From NCBI RefSeq assembly GCF_008329525.1, contig NZ_NPKQ01000004.1:422272-486271 (forward strand): DNA of 64,000 nt. Reading direction: 5' to 3'. The notes beneath the pieces were generated by a model. That model searched no databases and was not told the DNA's origin. It was given only the letters and a program-made list of their open reading frames with translations. This document shows, in pieces, positions 37,082 through 44,844 of this stretch (within the stretch, counting starts at the first letter, position 1; each line of letters starts with the position of its first letter). This stretch comes from Tardiphaga sp. P9-11. Its GTDB lineage: Bacteria > Pseudomonadota > Alphaproteobacteria > Rhizobiales > Xanthobacteraceae. The position numbers and the translations under genes were made by a program.

Positions 37082-37879
37082 TTAGAAACGGTAGGTCGCT
37101 GCAATGGCGGGACCGTGCATGGTCACGTCGTACAAGAAACCGTCGTTGCGATAGTCGACATGCAGCGCGCGATAGCCGGCTTTCAACGTCCAGTTCTCGT
37201 TCCATGCGTAGTTGACCGTGCTCATGGCCTGCCATGTGAAGCGCGAGCCGACACCGAAGCCGCCGATATCGCCGGCGAGTGTCAGGCTCCATGGGCCGCC
37301 GAGATTCAATCCGAGCCGGGCACCGAGAGTGGGGTCCACCCACATCTCGGTTTGGCGATGATCGATGTGAAGATTGGCGAGGCCAGGCTGGATTTCGAGT
37401 TTGTTGTTCAGATTCCAGAACCGGATGCCGCCTCCCACATCCAGCGACACGTTCGCATCGGTGTAGGCCCGGTAGAGGGCCGAGGCTTGAATGGTCGTGC
37501 TTTGCGAGCGCACTTTCAGCGACGAGAAGAACGGGCCGGGCAGGTTGCCTCCGGCCGTGATCTGAGAAAACTGCCCGTCGACCACAAAGCTCCAGCGATC
37601 GATACGCATCTCTCCAGCAAGCATCATCGCGCCATCGAGCTCTTTGAGCACATCGCGGAAGCCCAGATCGATGTTTGCGGCCGGCAGCGGCGGGAACGTT
37701 GCGCTCCGTCCATCGATCGCGCTGGCCCAGATATAGCTGGTTACGTAGAAGCTTGGCGCCGATGCGTTGACGGGAGCCCGCGGCGGGACGGGTTGCGGGA
37801 GATCGGATGCCCAGGCTGGCATGTTCAGTAATGCCGACGTCAACCCGATAGTGAGATAGCGCACTGTGTTTCCTGACAT
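37082..37879 (-). CDS. Outer-membrane beta-barrel protein
   Basis: About 265 residues. It has a signal peptide ending PAWAS, a Pro-rich linker (LPQPVPPRAP), then amphipathic strands, finishing TYRF with the terminal Phe used by the BAM complex. The core (SYIWASAIDGRSATFP, then GLGNVD-like turns and WNENWTLKAGYRALHVDY) resembles outer-membrane proteins of about 8-12 strands in Rhizobiales. The start at 37879 is chosen; ATG at 37912 has a better GGAAG site. Confidence 0.75.
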   Translation of the reverse strand: MSGNTVRYLTIGLTSALLNMPAWASDLPQPVPPRAPVNASAPSFYVTSYIWASAIDGRSATFPPLPAANIDLGFRDVLKELDGAMMLAGEMRIDRWSFVVDGQFSQITAGGNLPGPFFSSLKVRSQSTTIQASALYRAYTDANVSLDVGGGIRFWNLNNKLEIQPGLANLHIDHRQTEMWVDPTLGARLGLNLGGPWSLTLAGDIGGFGVGSRFTWQAMSTVNYAWNENWTLKAGYRALHVDYRNDGFLYDVTMHGPAIAATYRF

Positions 37880-38064
37880 TGATGCTGTCCCCAGGCATTT
37901 CCGCGGCGTCATCACCGCTTCCGAGGGGGCGCGATCGGACGATGCCCGGTCGCGCGTAGCGTGGGGCGGATTGTTCGCGGAAGCTGACGCCTGCGCCCGC
38001 CCGATTGCCTTCCGATCGACAGGCGAGCCCTGTCCGGATCATTTCGTGCAGACGAAGGTCGGCC

Positions 38065-38085
38065 GTCTTGCCATTTCGCGCCAAT
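38065..38085. promoter_or_regulatory. Shared operator-like motif, copy 2
   Basis: It contains CTTGCCATTTCGCGCCAAT, differing from copy 1 (34921-34941) at one base. It lies between the divergent outer-membrane protein operon and the AraC gene, about 180 nt before each. A further partial repeat, GACCGGTCAGACC, follows directly. Confidence 0.5.
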
Positions 38086-38267
38086 CACGACCGGTCAGAC
38101 CATCTGCAGATGATTTCCTGCCGCGACGCATGCGACGCGACGCCGCTGCCATTCAAGACCGACATGTACCGGCAACGGAACGGTGACATTCTCCGGGCTC
38201 GCCAGTAGCGATTCGAATGAAATTGTGGCTGATGAAAAGTGTTGACTGATGATCGCGACGAGACCCA

Positions 38268-39269
38268 ATGGCTAACATCCCTTTGACGCGCTGCCAGTTT
38301 CTTCTTCCTTTCGTCGGGATACTCGATGAGACCGGTGCGCCGACGAGTTCGCTTCTGACGAAGTTTCGGCTTCCGTCGTCTCTGCAGGACAAGAGCGATC
38401 TCTACGTTCCGCTGATGCCGGCGATCCGCTTCATGGAAACCGCCCGAAGAAGCCAGGGCATTGAAGAATTAGGCTTCCTGGCCAGCCAGCGGTTGCATTT
38501 CTCCCATATGCGAGAGAAGACGCGAGGCCTGATCGCTCACTCCCCGACACTGCTCGTTGCACTGCGGCACGCCTGCACATGGGCGCCGCGGGAGGATACG
38601 ATTCTGAGCATGTGGATCGAGTACGATGACGATCACGTGCGGATTTGCAGCACGCTCGCCGGGACAAACGGGCTCCTGCATATGGAGCATCTGCAATGGA
38701 TCCAGAACATTTTCTCCATACACATCGTCCGGCAGTTCGCAGGGCACGACTGGACGCCGGCCACGATCGCCTTTGAGGCGCGTTACACGCCGAGTCCGGC
38801 CACGCAATCCTTGTGGCCAAATGTGCGGTTCCTGTCAGGCCAGCATGCCGCGTGGATCGACTTGCCGATCTCGCACCTCAGTCTCCCGAACTGTCGGAAA
38901 GACCTAAGTCCTGCGCCGCATGATCACGAGGACGGTCCTTCCGGCTATGACATTGTTGAGCTGCTGAAACTGATGCTACCGTCCTATCTGGACGAAGGAA
39001 TTCCGGTTCTTCCTGAAGTCGCTGAAATGGCGGGCATCAGCACACGAAGCTTTCAGCGCAAGCTCTCGCATATCGGTCTGACATATTCAGATCTGCTCGA
39101 CACCGTCAGATATGAAAATGCGAGCAAGCTTTTACGCGACACGGATTCGAAGATTATCGATGTCGCATTTTCTTCCGGCTACACGGATCCGGCACACTTC
39201 AGCCGCGCCTTCCGCCGAATTGCCGGTGTGACGCCGCGGCAGTTTCGCGAGCAAGCACGGTCGGGATAA
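38268..39269 (+). CDS. AraC-family regulator (arabinose-binding-like N-domain)
   Basis: A protein of 333 residues. Residues 10-210 form the PF12625-like N-terminal domain (LPSSLQDKSDLYVPL, HSPTLLVALRHACTW). Residues 235-330 form the double HTH (VAEMAGISTRSFQRKLSHIG, KIIDVAFSSGYTDPAHFSRA, GVTPRQFREQ). Divergent from the envelope operon, it is the natural candidate to act at the duplicated 21-bp motif. Confidence 0.9.
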   Translation: MANIPLTRCQFLLPFVGILDETGAPTSSLLTKFRLPSSLQDKSDLYVPLMPAIRFMETARRSQGIEELGFLASQRLHFSHMREKTRGLIAHSPTLLVALRHACTWAPREDTILSMWIEYDDDHVRICSTLAGTNGLLHMEHLQWIQNIFSIHIVRQFAGHDWTPATIAFEARYTPSPATQSLWPNVRFLSGQHAAWIDLPISHLSLPNCRKDLSPAPHDHEDGPSGYDIVELLKLMLPSYLDEGIPVLPEVAEMAGISTRSFQRKLSHIGLTYSDLLDTVRYENASKLLRDTDSKIIDVAFSSGYTDPAHFSRAFRRIAGVTPRQFREQARSG

Positions 39270-39412
39270 GCGCGTGTCGCGTGAGCGTTTCTGCGCGGCG
39301 TCGGCGCGACTGCAACCTGTCCGCCGAAGTTCGACAAGCGGCGGCGGACGCGCATTGCACCGCGACAATGGCGGCGGATGGTGGACTCTACCAGTTCGTC
39401 GCTCGTGCGACG

Positions 39413-39652
39413 TCAGTGCGACAGGTTAGCCAGTTCCATGTCGTGTGGCTGCGGCCGCGCCAGTGTGATGTCCTTCGTCATGACGATGGCGGACACCTGC
39501 AAGCCCAAGGAATTCCCTTTGGGATTTCCCAGCGGCGTCGGCTGAACGGCCATGACGCCGATCCAGACCGCGGCAGCGGCGGCGAAGACGGTGAAGGCGA
39601 GGGCACTGGATGGTCGGGCGAGGGATCGGGGCGCTGCATCGGGGCCTCCCAT
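39413..39652 (-). CDS. Possible small exported/membrane protein
   Basis: A 79-residue frame with one hydrophobic segment (ALAFTVFAAAAAVWIGVMAV) followed by a polar tail (TPLGNPKGNSLGLQVSA, ending MELANLSH). This is the organisation of small exported proteins of Bradyrhizobiaceae. It stands alone in a 445-nt gap after the AraC gene. There is no family match from memory and only a weak ribosome site. Confidence 0.4.
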   Translation of the reverse strand: MGGPDAAPRSLARPSSALAFTVFAAAAAVWIGVMAVQPTPLGNPKGNSLGLQVSAIVMTKDITLARPQPHDMELANLSH

Positions 39653-39714
39653 GATCGCTCATAATCGCGCCGATGCCCGTTCGTTCCATGCCGCGTCAAA
39701 AAAATCCGGAACGA

Positions 39715-41178
39715 TCACATGAGCCGCGTGGCGATGAGGACGGAGATCGCGAGCAGAACCGCGACGATGACCACAACGAAGGGGAGCATCGCGCGATACG
39801 CGTCCCGCTCGTGGCCGGGCGTGCCGGCGAGATTGCAGACGATCGACATCCGCACCGGCGAGACCATGTTGAGCGATAGCGCTGCCGCATGCTGAAGCGC
39901 GACGACGGCGGCGACGTCGAGGCCTGCTTCGGTGGCGAGGCTGAGCTGCGACGGCATGAACAACCCGTTGGCCGCATTGCCGCTATTGGCCAGCGCGCCG
40001 AACACGGCCGAGATCATCGGCGTCACCGTCACCGACCAGACCCCTAACGTGTCGTACATGCCGCGGGCGAGGCCGCCGGCGATGCCCGAGCGCGACAGCA
40101 GTTCTGCCATCATCGAGAACACGATCACCGTGAGGACGGCGAGCCGGCCGGTCTTCCAGGCGGCTGCGATCTCGGCTGGGAAGGCTTGCCAATGGCCGCG
40201 CAGCAGCGCCGTCAACAATGCCGCCGCGACGAGCCAGGTGCCCGCGTGAAATAGCGGCGCCCATATCGGCACGCCAGCGAACGGCTGGATGCTCCAAGCG
40301 GTCTGCAGGAACTGGTTGAGCGGCGGCACGAGGCGCGTCAGTGCGAGCCAGCCTATCAGCAGCGTGAACGGCAACATGCGCCGTGCCGCAGCGGCGATCG
40401 CCGCGCGATCCGGCTTTTCGTCAATGAGATAGCGCAGCACGATGGCCGGCCCAAACGCCGCCAGCATCGCCGGCTCCGGCCCCAGAAACGCTGTCGCGAT
40501 AATGGCGAGGCCGAGACTGCCGAGCAACCAGAGCGCTTCGCTGGCGCGCTCGCGCCAGTCTGCGCCGATGCCGGCGCGCTCCGCCATGCGCCAGTAGATC
40601 GGCAGCCACAGGATGTTGAATACGAGATAGATGAGGCTGGTGCGTAGCGCGAGCGCCGTGGGATCGGTTCGCGCGAAGGCGGCGCCGACCACCGCGCCGC
40701 TGCCCATGGCGCCCCACACGATCATGGTTTGGCTGATCAGCGAGAAGGCAAGGAGTTCGATGGGCTTCAGGCCGAGGCGGCGGATCAGCACCATTGTCCC
40801 CATGATGCCGATGCCGAAGCCCGTGGCGGATTCCGCGAACGGCCCGATCAGATAGCAGGCGGTGAACAGCAGGCGGCGCCTGGCCCGCGCATCCGGCAGT
40901 GACGTCTCGACCGGCATCGCCGCGTCGCCGGTGCGGATCGCCATTTGCCAGAACAGCAATCCGCCGAGGATGTAGGGGACGACGATCCAGCCGATCCATG
41001 CGCCGCGCAGCAGTGCTGTTCCGGCGTCAGCAATCCCGAACAATTGCGGCGCAGTCGCCAGCGCGACTGCAAGCGCGGTGGCGAGGCCGATGAGCGAGGC
41101 GGGGAGCGTGCTGGCGAGCCCGCTCGCGATGGCGCCAATGACCGCCAGCGCGGGCAATGCCCAGATCAGGTAAAGCAA
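39715..41178 (-). CDS. L-lactate permease family (LctP) transporter
   Basis: A protein of 487 residues with about 12-13 membrane segments. The family signature GPFAESATGFGIGIMGTMVL is present, as are the FGALANSGNAANGLFMPSQ and SPVRMSIVCNLAGTPGHERD blocks. It imports lactate or glycolate with protons. Somewhat shorter than E. coli LldP/GlcA (about 550). No lactate dehydrogenase gene is near. Confidence 0.88.
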   Translation of the reverse strand: MLYLIWALPALAVIGAIASGLASTLPASLIGLATALAVALATAPQLFGIADAGTALLRGAWIGWIVVPYILGGLLFWQMAIRTGDAAMPVETSLPDARARRRLLFTACYLIGPFAESATGFGIGIMGTMVLIRRLGLKPIELLAFSLISQTMIVWGAMGSGAVVGAAFARTDPTALALRTSLIYLVFNILWLPIYWRMAERAGIGADWRERASEALWLLGSLGLAIIATAFLGPEPAMLAAFGPAIVLRYLIDEKPDRAAIAAAARRMLPFTLLIGWLALTRLVPPLNQFLQTAWSIQPFAGVPIWAPLFHAGTWLVAAALLTALLRGHWQAFPAEIAAAWKTGRLAVLTVIVFSMMAELLSRSGIAGGLARGMYDTLGVWSVTVTPMISAVFGALANSGNAANGLFMPSQLSLATEAGLDVAAVVALQHAAALSLNMVSPVRMSIVCNLAGTPGHERDAYRAMLPFVVVIVAVLLAISVLIATRLM

Positions 41179-41360
41179 TCTCCGCCCCTTGTTTATTCGT
41201 TAGTGGGCTGGATGCGCGGGAAAGCCTGATGCTGTCAACCGCGCTGCGCGCATGGCAAAGACCCATCGCAGCACTGGCATGGGCCATGCCAGGGCCTTGT
41301 GCTGGCAGCATCTCCATTGCCAGTATTCCCCTTCAATTCCATTAGGCCAGGCTGAGGACG

Positions 41361-41852
41361 ATGACCAGACACAGCGACCATGTCGAGAAACCGATGACGT
41401 TCGACGGAGTGACGCTTACGCCGCAGAAGGAGGTCGTTCGCGCCTTCTACAAGGACATGTGGGACCATGCGGATCTGAGTTTGATCCCTGAGATATTCCA
41501 TGAGGATTTCACCTTCAGGGGATCGCTGGGACCGGTGCTGGTGGGACATGGCCAGTTCGCCGATTACGTCCGCTGGGTCACCGGCGCATTGCAGAATTAT
41601 ACGACGGACATCCTTGACATGATCGAGGAGGGCCATCGCGTCGCCGGGAAGGTCTATTTCCATGGCGTTCAACGCGAAGCGATGTTCGGCAATCCGCCGA
41701 CGGGAAAGCTTGTCGGCTGGCTCGGCGCACCGATCTTTACGTTCGACGGGCCGAAGGTCCGGGACCTCTGGGTGCTTGGCGACATTTACGGCTTGCTCGG
41801 ACAGATCCGGAGCGACGGCGTGCAGAGCAACGAGTTTGCGACGTCCCGGTGA
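41361..41852 (+). CDS. SnoaL-like ester cyclase family protein
   Basis: A protein of 163 residues with the NTF2-like cone fold of SnoaL polyketide cyclases: VRAFYKDMWDHADLSLIPEI, FHEDFTFRGSLGP, then GHRVAGKVYFHGVQ. A GAGG site precedes the ATG. Stand-alone proteins of this type have varied or unknown roles; no polyketide genes are present. Confidence 0.8.
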   Translation: MTRHSDHVEKPMTFDGVTLTPQKEVVRAFYKDMWDHADLSLIPEIFHEDFTFRGSLGPVLVGHGQFADYVRWVTGALQNYTTDILDMIEEGHRVAGKVYFHGVQREAMFGNPPTGKLVGWLGAPIFTFDGPKVRDLWVLGDIYGLLGQIRSDGVQSNEFATSR

Positions 41853-41898
41853 GACGAGCGAGCGGGGCACAATCGTCGACGCTCGCTTCGCCTGCTCA

Positions 41899-42573
41899 TC
41901 ACTTGAAGCCGACGAATATCGTGGCTTCCTCGACCGACTTGCGTTCGGATACCACGGCATTGGCCGGAAAGCTGTCATCCGGCCAGCCCAGCGCGATGCT
42001 TTTCATGATGACCTGATCGTCGGCAATCCCCGCATGTTCGCGGACCACCGGGGACTGCATGATGCCCTGGCTGTTGATCACCGCGCCAAGGCCACGCGAC
42101 CAGGCGGCATTGACCAGCGCGGTCGCCACGGCGCCGCAATCGAACGGCGTATCGTCGCTGCCGTCCAGCACGCGGTCATAGGTCACGATCACGCAGACCG
42201 GCGCGTCGAACTGGCGGAAGCCGCGCAGCACCCAGTCCTGCCGCATCTCCTTGTCGTCGCGGGCTATCCCCATGGCCGAGAACAACTGCTTGGCGACGCC
42301 GACCTGGCGGTCGCGGTGATGACCCGCAAAAGCCTGCCCGGTGCGAAACTCCCGCGACTGCGGAATGCCTGCGATCATCCGCTCGGTATTGCCGGCACGA
42401 ATGCGATTCAGCGGCTCGCCGGTGATGACATAGAAATTCCATGGCTGGGTGTTCATCGACGACGGCGCGCGCATCGCCAGCGCGATGACTTCCTCGATCA
42501 GCTTCTGGGGCACCGGATCGGGCTTGTAACCGCGAATGCTGCGGCGGCCGAGAATGACGTCATCGAACTTCAT
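41899..42573 (-). CDS. Nitroreductase family protein
   Basis: A protein of 224 residues. FMN contacts are in the N-terminal RRSIRGYKPDPVP and in PSSMNTQPWNFYVITG; the C-terminus has the ALGWPDDSFPANAVVSERK block typical of the NfnB/NfsB-like class. It reduces nitroaromatics, quinones or an unknown natural substrate with NAD(P)H. A 5'-end relic of a second copy is at 44731-44790. Confidence 0.88.
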   Translation of the reverse strand: MKFDDVILGRRSIRGYKPDPVPQKLIEEVIALAMRAPSSMNTQPWNFYVITGEPLNRIRAGNTERMIAGIPQSREFRTGQAFAGHHRDRQVGVAKQLFSAMGIARDDKEMRQDWVLRGFRQFDAPVCVIVTYDRVLDGSDDTPFDCGAVATALVNAAWSRGLGAVINSQGIMQSPVVREHAGIADDQVIMKSIALGWPDDSFPANAVVSERKSVEEATIFVGFK

Positions 42574-42668
42574 GGGCGTAGGGCTCCCTGGGGCGTTTAT
42601 GCTTGGCAGGGATATTCGGGGTTTCCGCTGGCGGGTGCAATACGGAGGTGAAACCGTAGGGCGGAATA

Positions 42669-42713
42669 GCGACCTGTCCGCCGCAGCTCGCAGAGCGAAG
42701 GCGGAAGCGTATT
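42669..42713. repeat. Dispersed REP-like repeat, copy 1 core
   Basis: A 45-nt core, GCGACCTGTCCGCCGCAGCT onward through GCGAAGGCGGAAGCGTATT, recurs at 46621-46665 with one mismatch. The wider unit runs from about 42655 to 42767 and ends CTAGTCG, as does copy 2. It is a dispersed intergenic repeat of the sort seen many times in Bradyrhizobium. Confidence 0.75.
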
Positions 42714-42759
42714 CCGTCGGCTGTCCGCGATGCGTCCGCCCATTCTTGCTCCCGTTCGA

Positions 42760-42954
42760 CTAGTCGCACGACATGCATATCGCCTCGGGCGTGGAATTCC
42801 CGGTCGCGGTGCGTGACGTCCGTTCGCAGACGATCGCGGCGACGACATGCACGAATAGAAATGCGACGGCGATGGCCCAAAGCCAGCCCATTTCCTCTTG
42901 GGGCCGGGATCGAGGCGTCGATCTTGTTTGCGTCGTCCTGTTGGTCACGATCAT
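42760..42954 (-). CDS. Tiny ORF E of five-gene cluster, one membrane segment
   Basis: A 64-residue frame; the internal ATG (MGWLWAIAV) would give 43 residues. It has one clear helix (GWLWAIAVAFLFVHVVAAIV) then a polar tail with CMSCD at the end. The start overlaps the stop of ORF D (ATGA). The stop TAG is supplied by the end of the dispersed repeat, so the natural C-terminus may have been altered. No family is recognised. Confidence 0.45.
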   Translation of the reverse strand: MIVTNRTTQTRSTPRSRPQEEMGWLWAIAVAFLFVHVVAAIVCERTSRTATGNSTPEAICMSCD

Positions 42955-43148
42955 TCTCGGTCTGCGGAATTTTGCTGAAGGTCACTGGTGCGCAAGAACG
43001 CGTACTGACGCAGGACGCGACATGCCTGGCGGCGGCGCGACGCATGCAGCGCGGACACGATGACAGCGATCATGCCTCGCTTTTTTGGATGCACGAGACG
43101 ATCGGAAACCTGAGAGGCTGTTTCGGATGAATGCGAAACGGTGCTCAT
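42951..43148 (-). CDS. Tiny ORF D of five-gene cluster, DUF1127-like
   Basis: A protein of 65 residues: MSTVSHSSETASQVSDRL at the start, then a basic amphipathic segment ALHASRRRQACRVLRQYAFL recalling the short Arg-rich DUF1127 proteins of Rhizobiales, which include RNA-binding regulators of phosphate and carbon use. An AGAGAG site precedes the ATG. It starts 16 nt after ORF C, and its stop overlaps the start of ORF E. Confidence 0.5.
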   Translation of the reverse strand: MSTVSHSSETASQVSDRLVHPKKRGMIAVIVSALHASRRRQACRVLRQYAFLRTSDLQQNSADRE

Positions 43149-43164
43149 TTTCGATCTCTCTTGG

Positions 43165-43335
43165 CTAGAAGAATCCGGCGCTGAGGTCCAACCCGTGGGT
43201 CAGCGACAGCAGCCACACGAACAGGACGGCGCCGGTGAGCAACGCGATCTGCCTGAGCAGACCTGCCCGCAGTGACGATGTGGGGAATGCCCGGATAAAG
43301 GCGTTTGCAATGGCGGCGGTCGCGCGAGCCCGCAT
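43165..43335 (-). CDS. Tiny ORF C of five-gene cluster, membrane protein ending LDLSAGFF
   Basis: A protein of 56 residues. A basic N-terminal half (RARATAAIANAFIRAF) leads to one membrane helix (QIALLTGAVLFVWLLSL), then HGLDLSAGFF. A good AGGA site lies 9 nt before the ATG. I recall similar short proteins ending LDLSxGFF in Bradyrhizobium (low certainty). It starts 15 nt after ORF B. Confidence 0.55.
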   Translation of the reverse strand: MRARATAAIANAFIRAFPTSSLRAGLLRQIALLTGAVLFVWLLSLTHGLDLSAGFF

Positions 43336-43350
43336 GGAGATATCCTGTGA

Positions 43351-43515
43351 CTATTGGCTGGGCGATATCGCGCGCCGCGCGTCGCGTACGAGATCGCGGC
43401 GCTGCTGACGGCGTCTGCGCGCTTCTTCGATGTCCCAGAACACCCGGACAAAACACGTCGCAAGGCAGACGCACATCACGATGAGCCAAAATGCCTGATC
43501 GCTGGCGGTCTGCAT
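43351..43515 (-). CDS. Tiny ORF B of five-gene cluster, one membrane segment and Arg-rich tail
   Basis: A protein of 54 residues: MQTASDQ, then a helix AFWLIVMCVCLATCFVRVFW, then a highly charged tail (DIEEARRRRQQRRDL). The hydrophobic-then-basic layout predicts N-out/C-in topology. The ribosome site is weak. It lies between ORFs A and C on the same strand. Confidence 0.5.
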   Translation of the reverse strand: MQTASDQAFWLIVMCVCLATCFVRVFWDIEEARRRRQQRRDLVRDARRAISPSQ

Positions 43516-43572
43516 CGGGGAATGTCCATGCGATGAAATGTTAGAGCGAAGGGAAGGCGCGGAACGGCGCGA

Positions 43573-43764
43573 TCAGGGAATATTGACGGCCGGCATCGGA
43601 CCCGTCGGCAGGATCGGGGACTTGGCCGGTGGTGGCGAGGCGAGCGCGGCGAGTGCCAGCAAACCGGCGCACGACAAGACAATGAAAGTGCCGAGGCGCC
43701 ACCGAACGTATGTCCGGTCGTCGTCGCGCGGCACAAGCCGGCGCGCGCCCGTTGCTGTGCGCAT
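43573..43764 (-). CDS. Tiny ORF A of five-gene cluster, one membrane segment
   Basis: A protein of 63 residues. The ATG at 43764 has a GGAGA site at the right distance. A basic N-terminus (ARRLVPRDDDRTYVRWR) precedes one helix (GTFIVLSCAGLLALAALA), then a Pro-rich periplasmic tail (SPPPAKSPILPTGPMPAV). It is the first gene of the run and is divergent from the LuxR regulator across the palindrome at 43850-43867. Confidence 0.6.
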   Translation of the reverse strand: MRTATGARRLVPRDDDRTYVRWRLGTFIVLSCAGLLALAALASPPPAKSPILPTGPMPAVNIP

Positions 43765-43849
43765 CGTCAATCTCCGAAGAATGTGATGGTGAGAAGAGCA
43801 GTCTTCCCGAAACCCGCAGTCAGTATCGCGCCGCTTGACGCGGCCGGGT

Positions 43850-43867
43850 ACTACCTAGAAAGGTAGT
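43850..43867. promoter_or_regulatory. Perfect 18-bp palindrome, candidate LuxR operator
   Basis: ACTACCTAGAAAGGTAGT: 7-bp arms with a 4-nt AGAA centre, fully symmetric in the arms. It lies 86 nt before ORF A and 65 nt before the LuxR gene, so it could control both. The length and symmetry suit a dimeric LuxR/NarL-type HTH. Confidence 0.6.
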
Positions 43868-43931
43868 CCGGTGTCCTTTCTGGTCACGCGCAGGGGTCGA
43901 TGACCCGCACACTCTTGTCGGGACAGCGGGC

Positions 43932-44729
43932 ATGCATCCACCCACGGATTCCAGCGATCCGGAGCTTCAGGCTGTCTACGCCCTCTGGGATCGGCTGGCC
44001 GAATTCTCGGTCGGCGACAGCGATGCCGCGCTCACACACATGATGGTCGCCCTGTGCACCATGTTGTCGGCCAGCAACGTGCTGTGGTCCGTGGTCGTGC
44101 GCCTGCCGTCGCCCAAGCGGGCCGATCCCTTGCTCGGCTGGCGTCCGCGCCTGGTCCGGCTACTGCACCCGACACCCGCGGTGGCCGCCTCCGTGCAGCA
44201 GCAATTCGACAAGCTTTGGTCCAGCAATCTCGACCTGTCCCAGATCCTCTCCGCATCGGGCGACGAGCCGTTTCGTGTTCGCCTGCTGTTCGACGCGCTG
44301 CCGCCGGAATGGTTTAAGGGCGAGCACTATCGGCGGCACTATCTGGATGTCGGCCTCGCCGACAGCATCTCCGTGCGCATTGCGCTCAATGACGATGTGC
44401 GGATTCGCCTGTTCGTGTTTCGCGATACGCAGTCGCCCCGCTTCACCGCGATGGACGGCGAGCGTCTGGGTTTTGTGATGCGGGGATTGCGCTGGTTTCA
44501 CCGCCAGCAACTGCTCGGCCACGGCCTGCTGATCGCCAACGCGCCGCTGACGCCGACCGAACGCAAGGTGTTGCTCGCGCTGCTCGACGGGCAGATGGAA
44601 AAGCAGATCGCGCAGCGGCTCGACCAGAGCCCGAACACCACGCATTTCCACGTCAAGTCGATCTACGGCAAGTTCGGCGTCCGCAATCGCGCGGCGTTGG
44701 CGGCGTTGTGGCTGGGGAAGTTGCGATAA
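43932..44729 (+). CDS. LuxR-family transcriptional regulator
   Basis: A protein of 265 residues. The C-terminal LuxR HTH is complete (LTPTERKVLLALLDGQMEKQ, then IAQRLDQSPNTTHFHVKSIY). The N-terminal 180 residues are not an obvious receiver or autoinducer domain; they contain GEHYRRHYLDVGLADSISV and may be a GAF-like sensor. It is divergent from the run of tiny membrane ORFs. The stop is followed one base later by a nitroreductase relic. Confidence 0.85.
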   Translation: MHPPTDSSDPELQAVYALWDRLAEFSVGDSDAALTHMMVALCTMLSASNVLWSVVVRLPSPKRADPLLGWRPRLVRLLHPTPAVAASVQQQFDKLWSSNLDLSQILSASGDEPFRVRLLFDALPPEWFKGEHYRRHYLDVGLADSISVRIALNDDVRIRLFVFRDTQSPRFTAMDGERLGFVMRGLRWFHRQQLLGHGLLIANAPLTPTERKVLLALLDGQMEKQIAQRLDQSPNTTHFHVKSIYGKFGVRNRAALAALWLGKLR

Positions 44730-44730
44730 C

Positions 44731-44790
44731 GGGTACGGGATCGGGCTTGTAGCCGCGAATGCTGCGGCGGGAGAGAATGACGTCGTCGAC
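44731..44790 (-). pseudogene. Relic of a nitroreductase 5' end
   Basis: On the minus strand the DNA encodes DDVILSRRSIRGYKPDPVP, matching the N-terminus of the intact nitroreductase (41899-42573) at 18 of 19 residues. The original ATG is lost. Beyond the PVP the sequence runs straight into the LuxR stop codon, so the rest of the gene is missing. Confidence 0.8.
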
Positions 44791-44844
44791 GTGCGGGCAG
44801 GGGTGTTCGATCAATCGGGATGGACCTCGCATTCGGTCTCCGGC

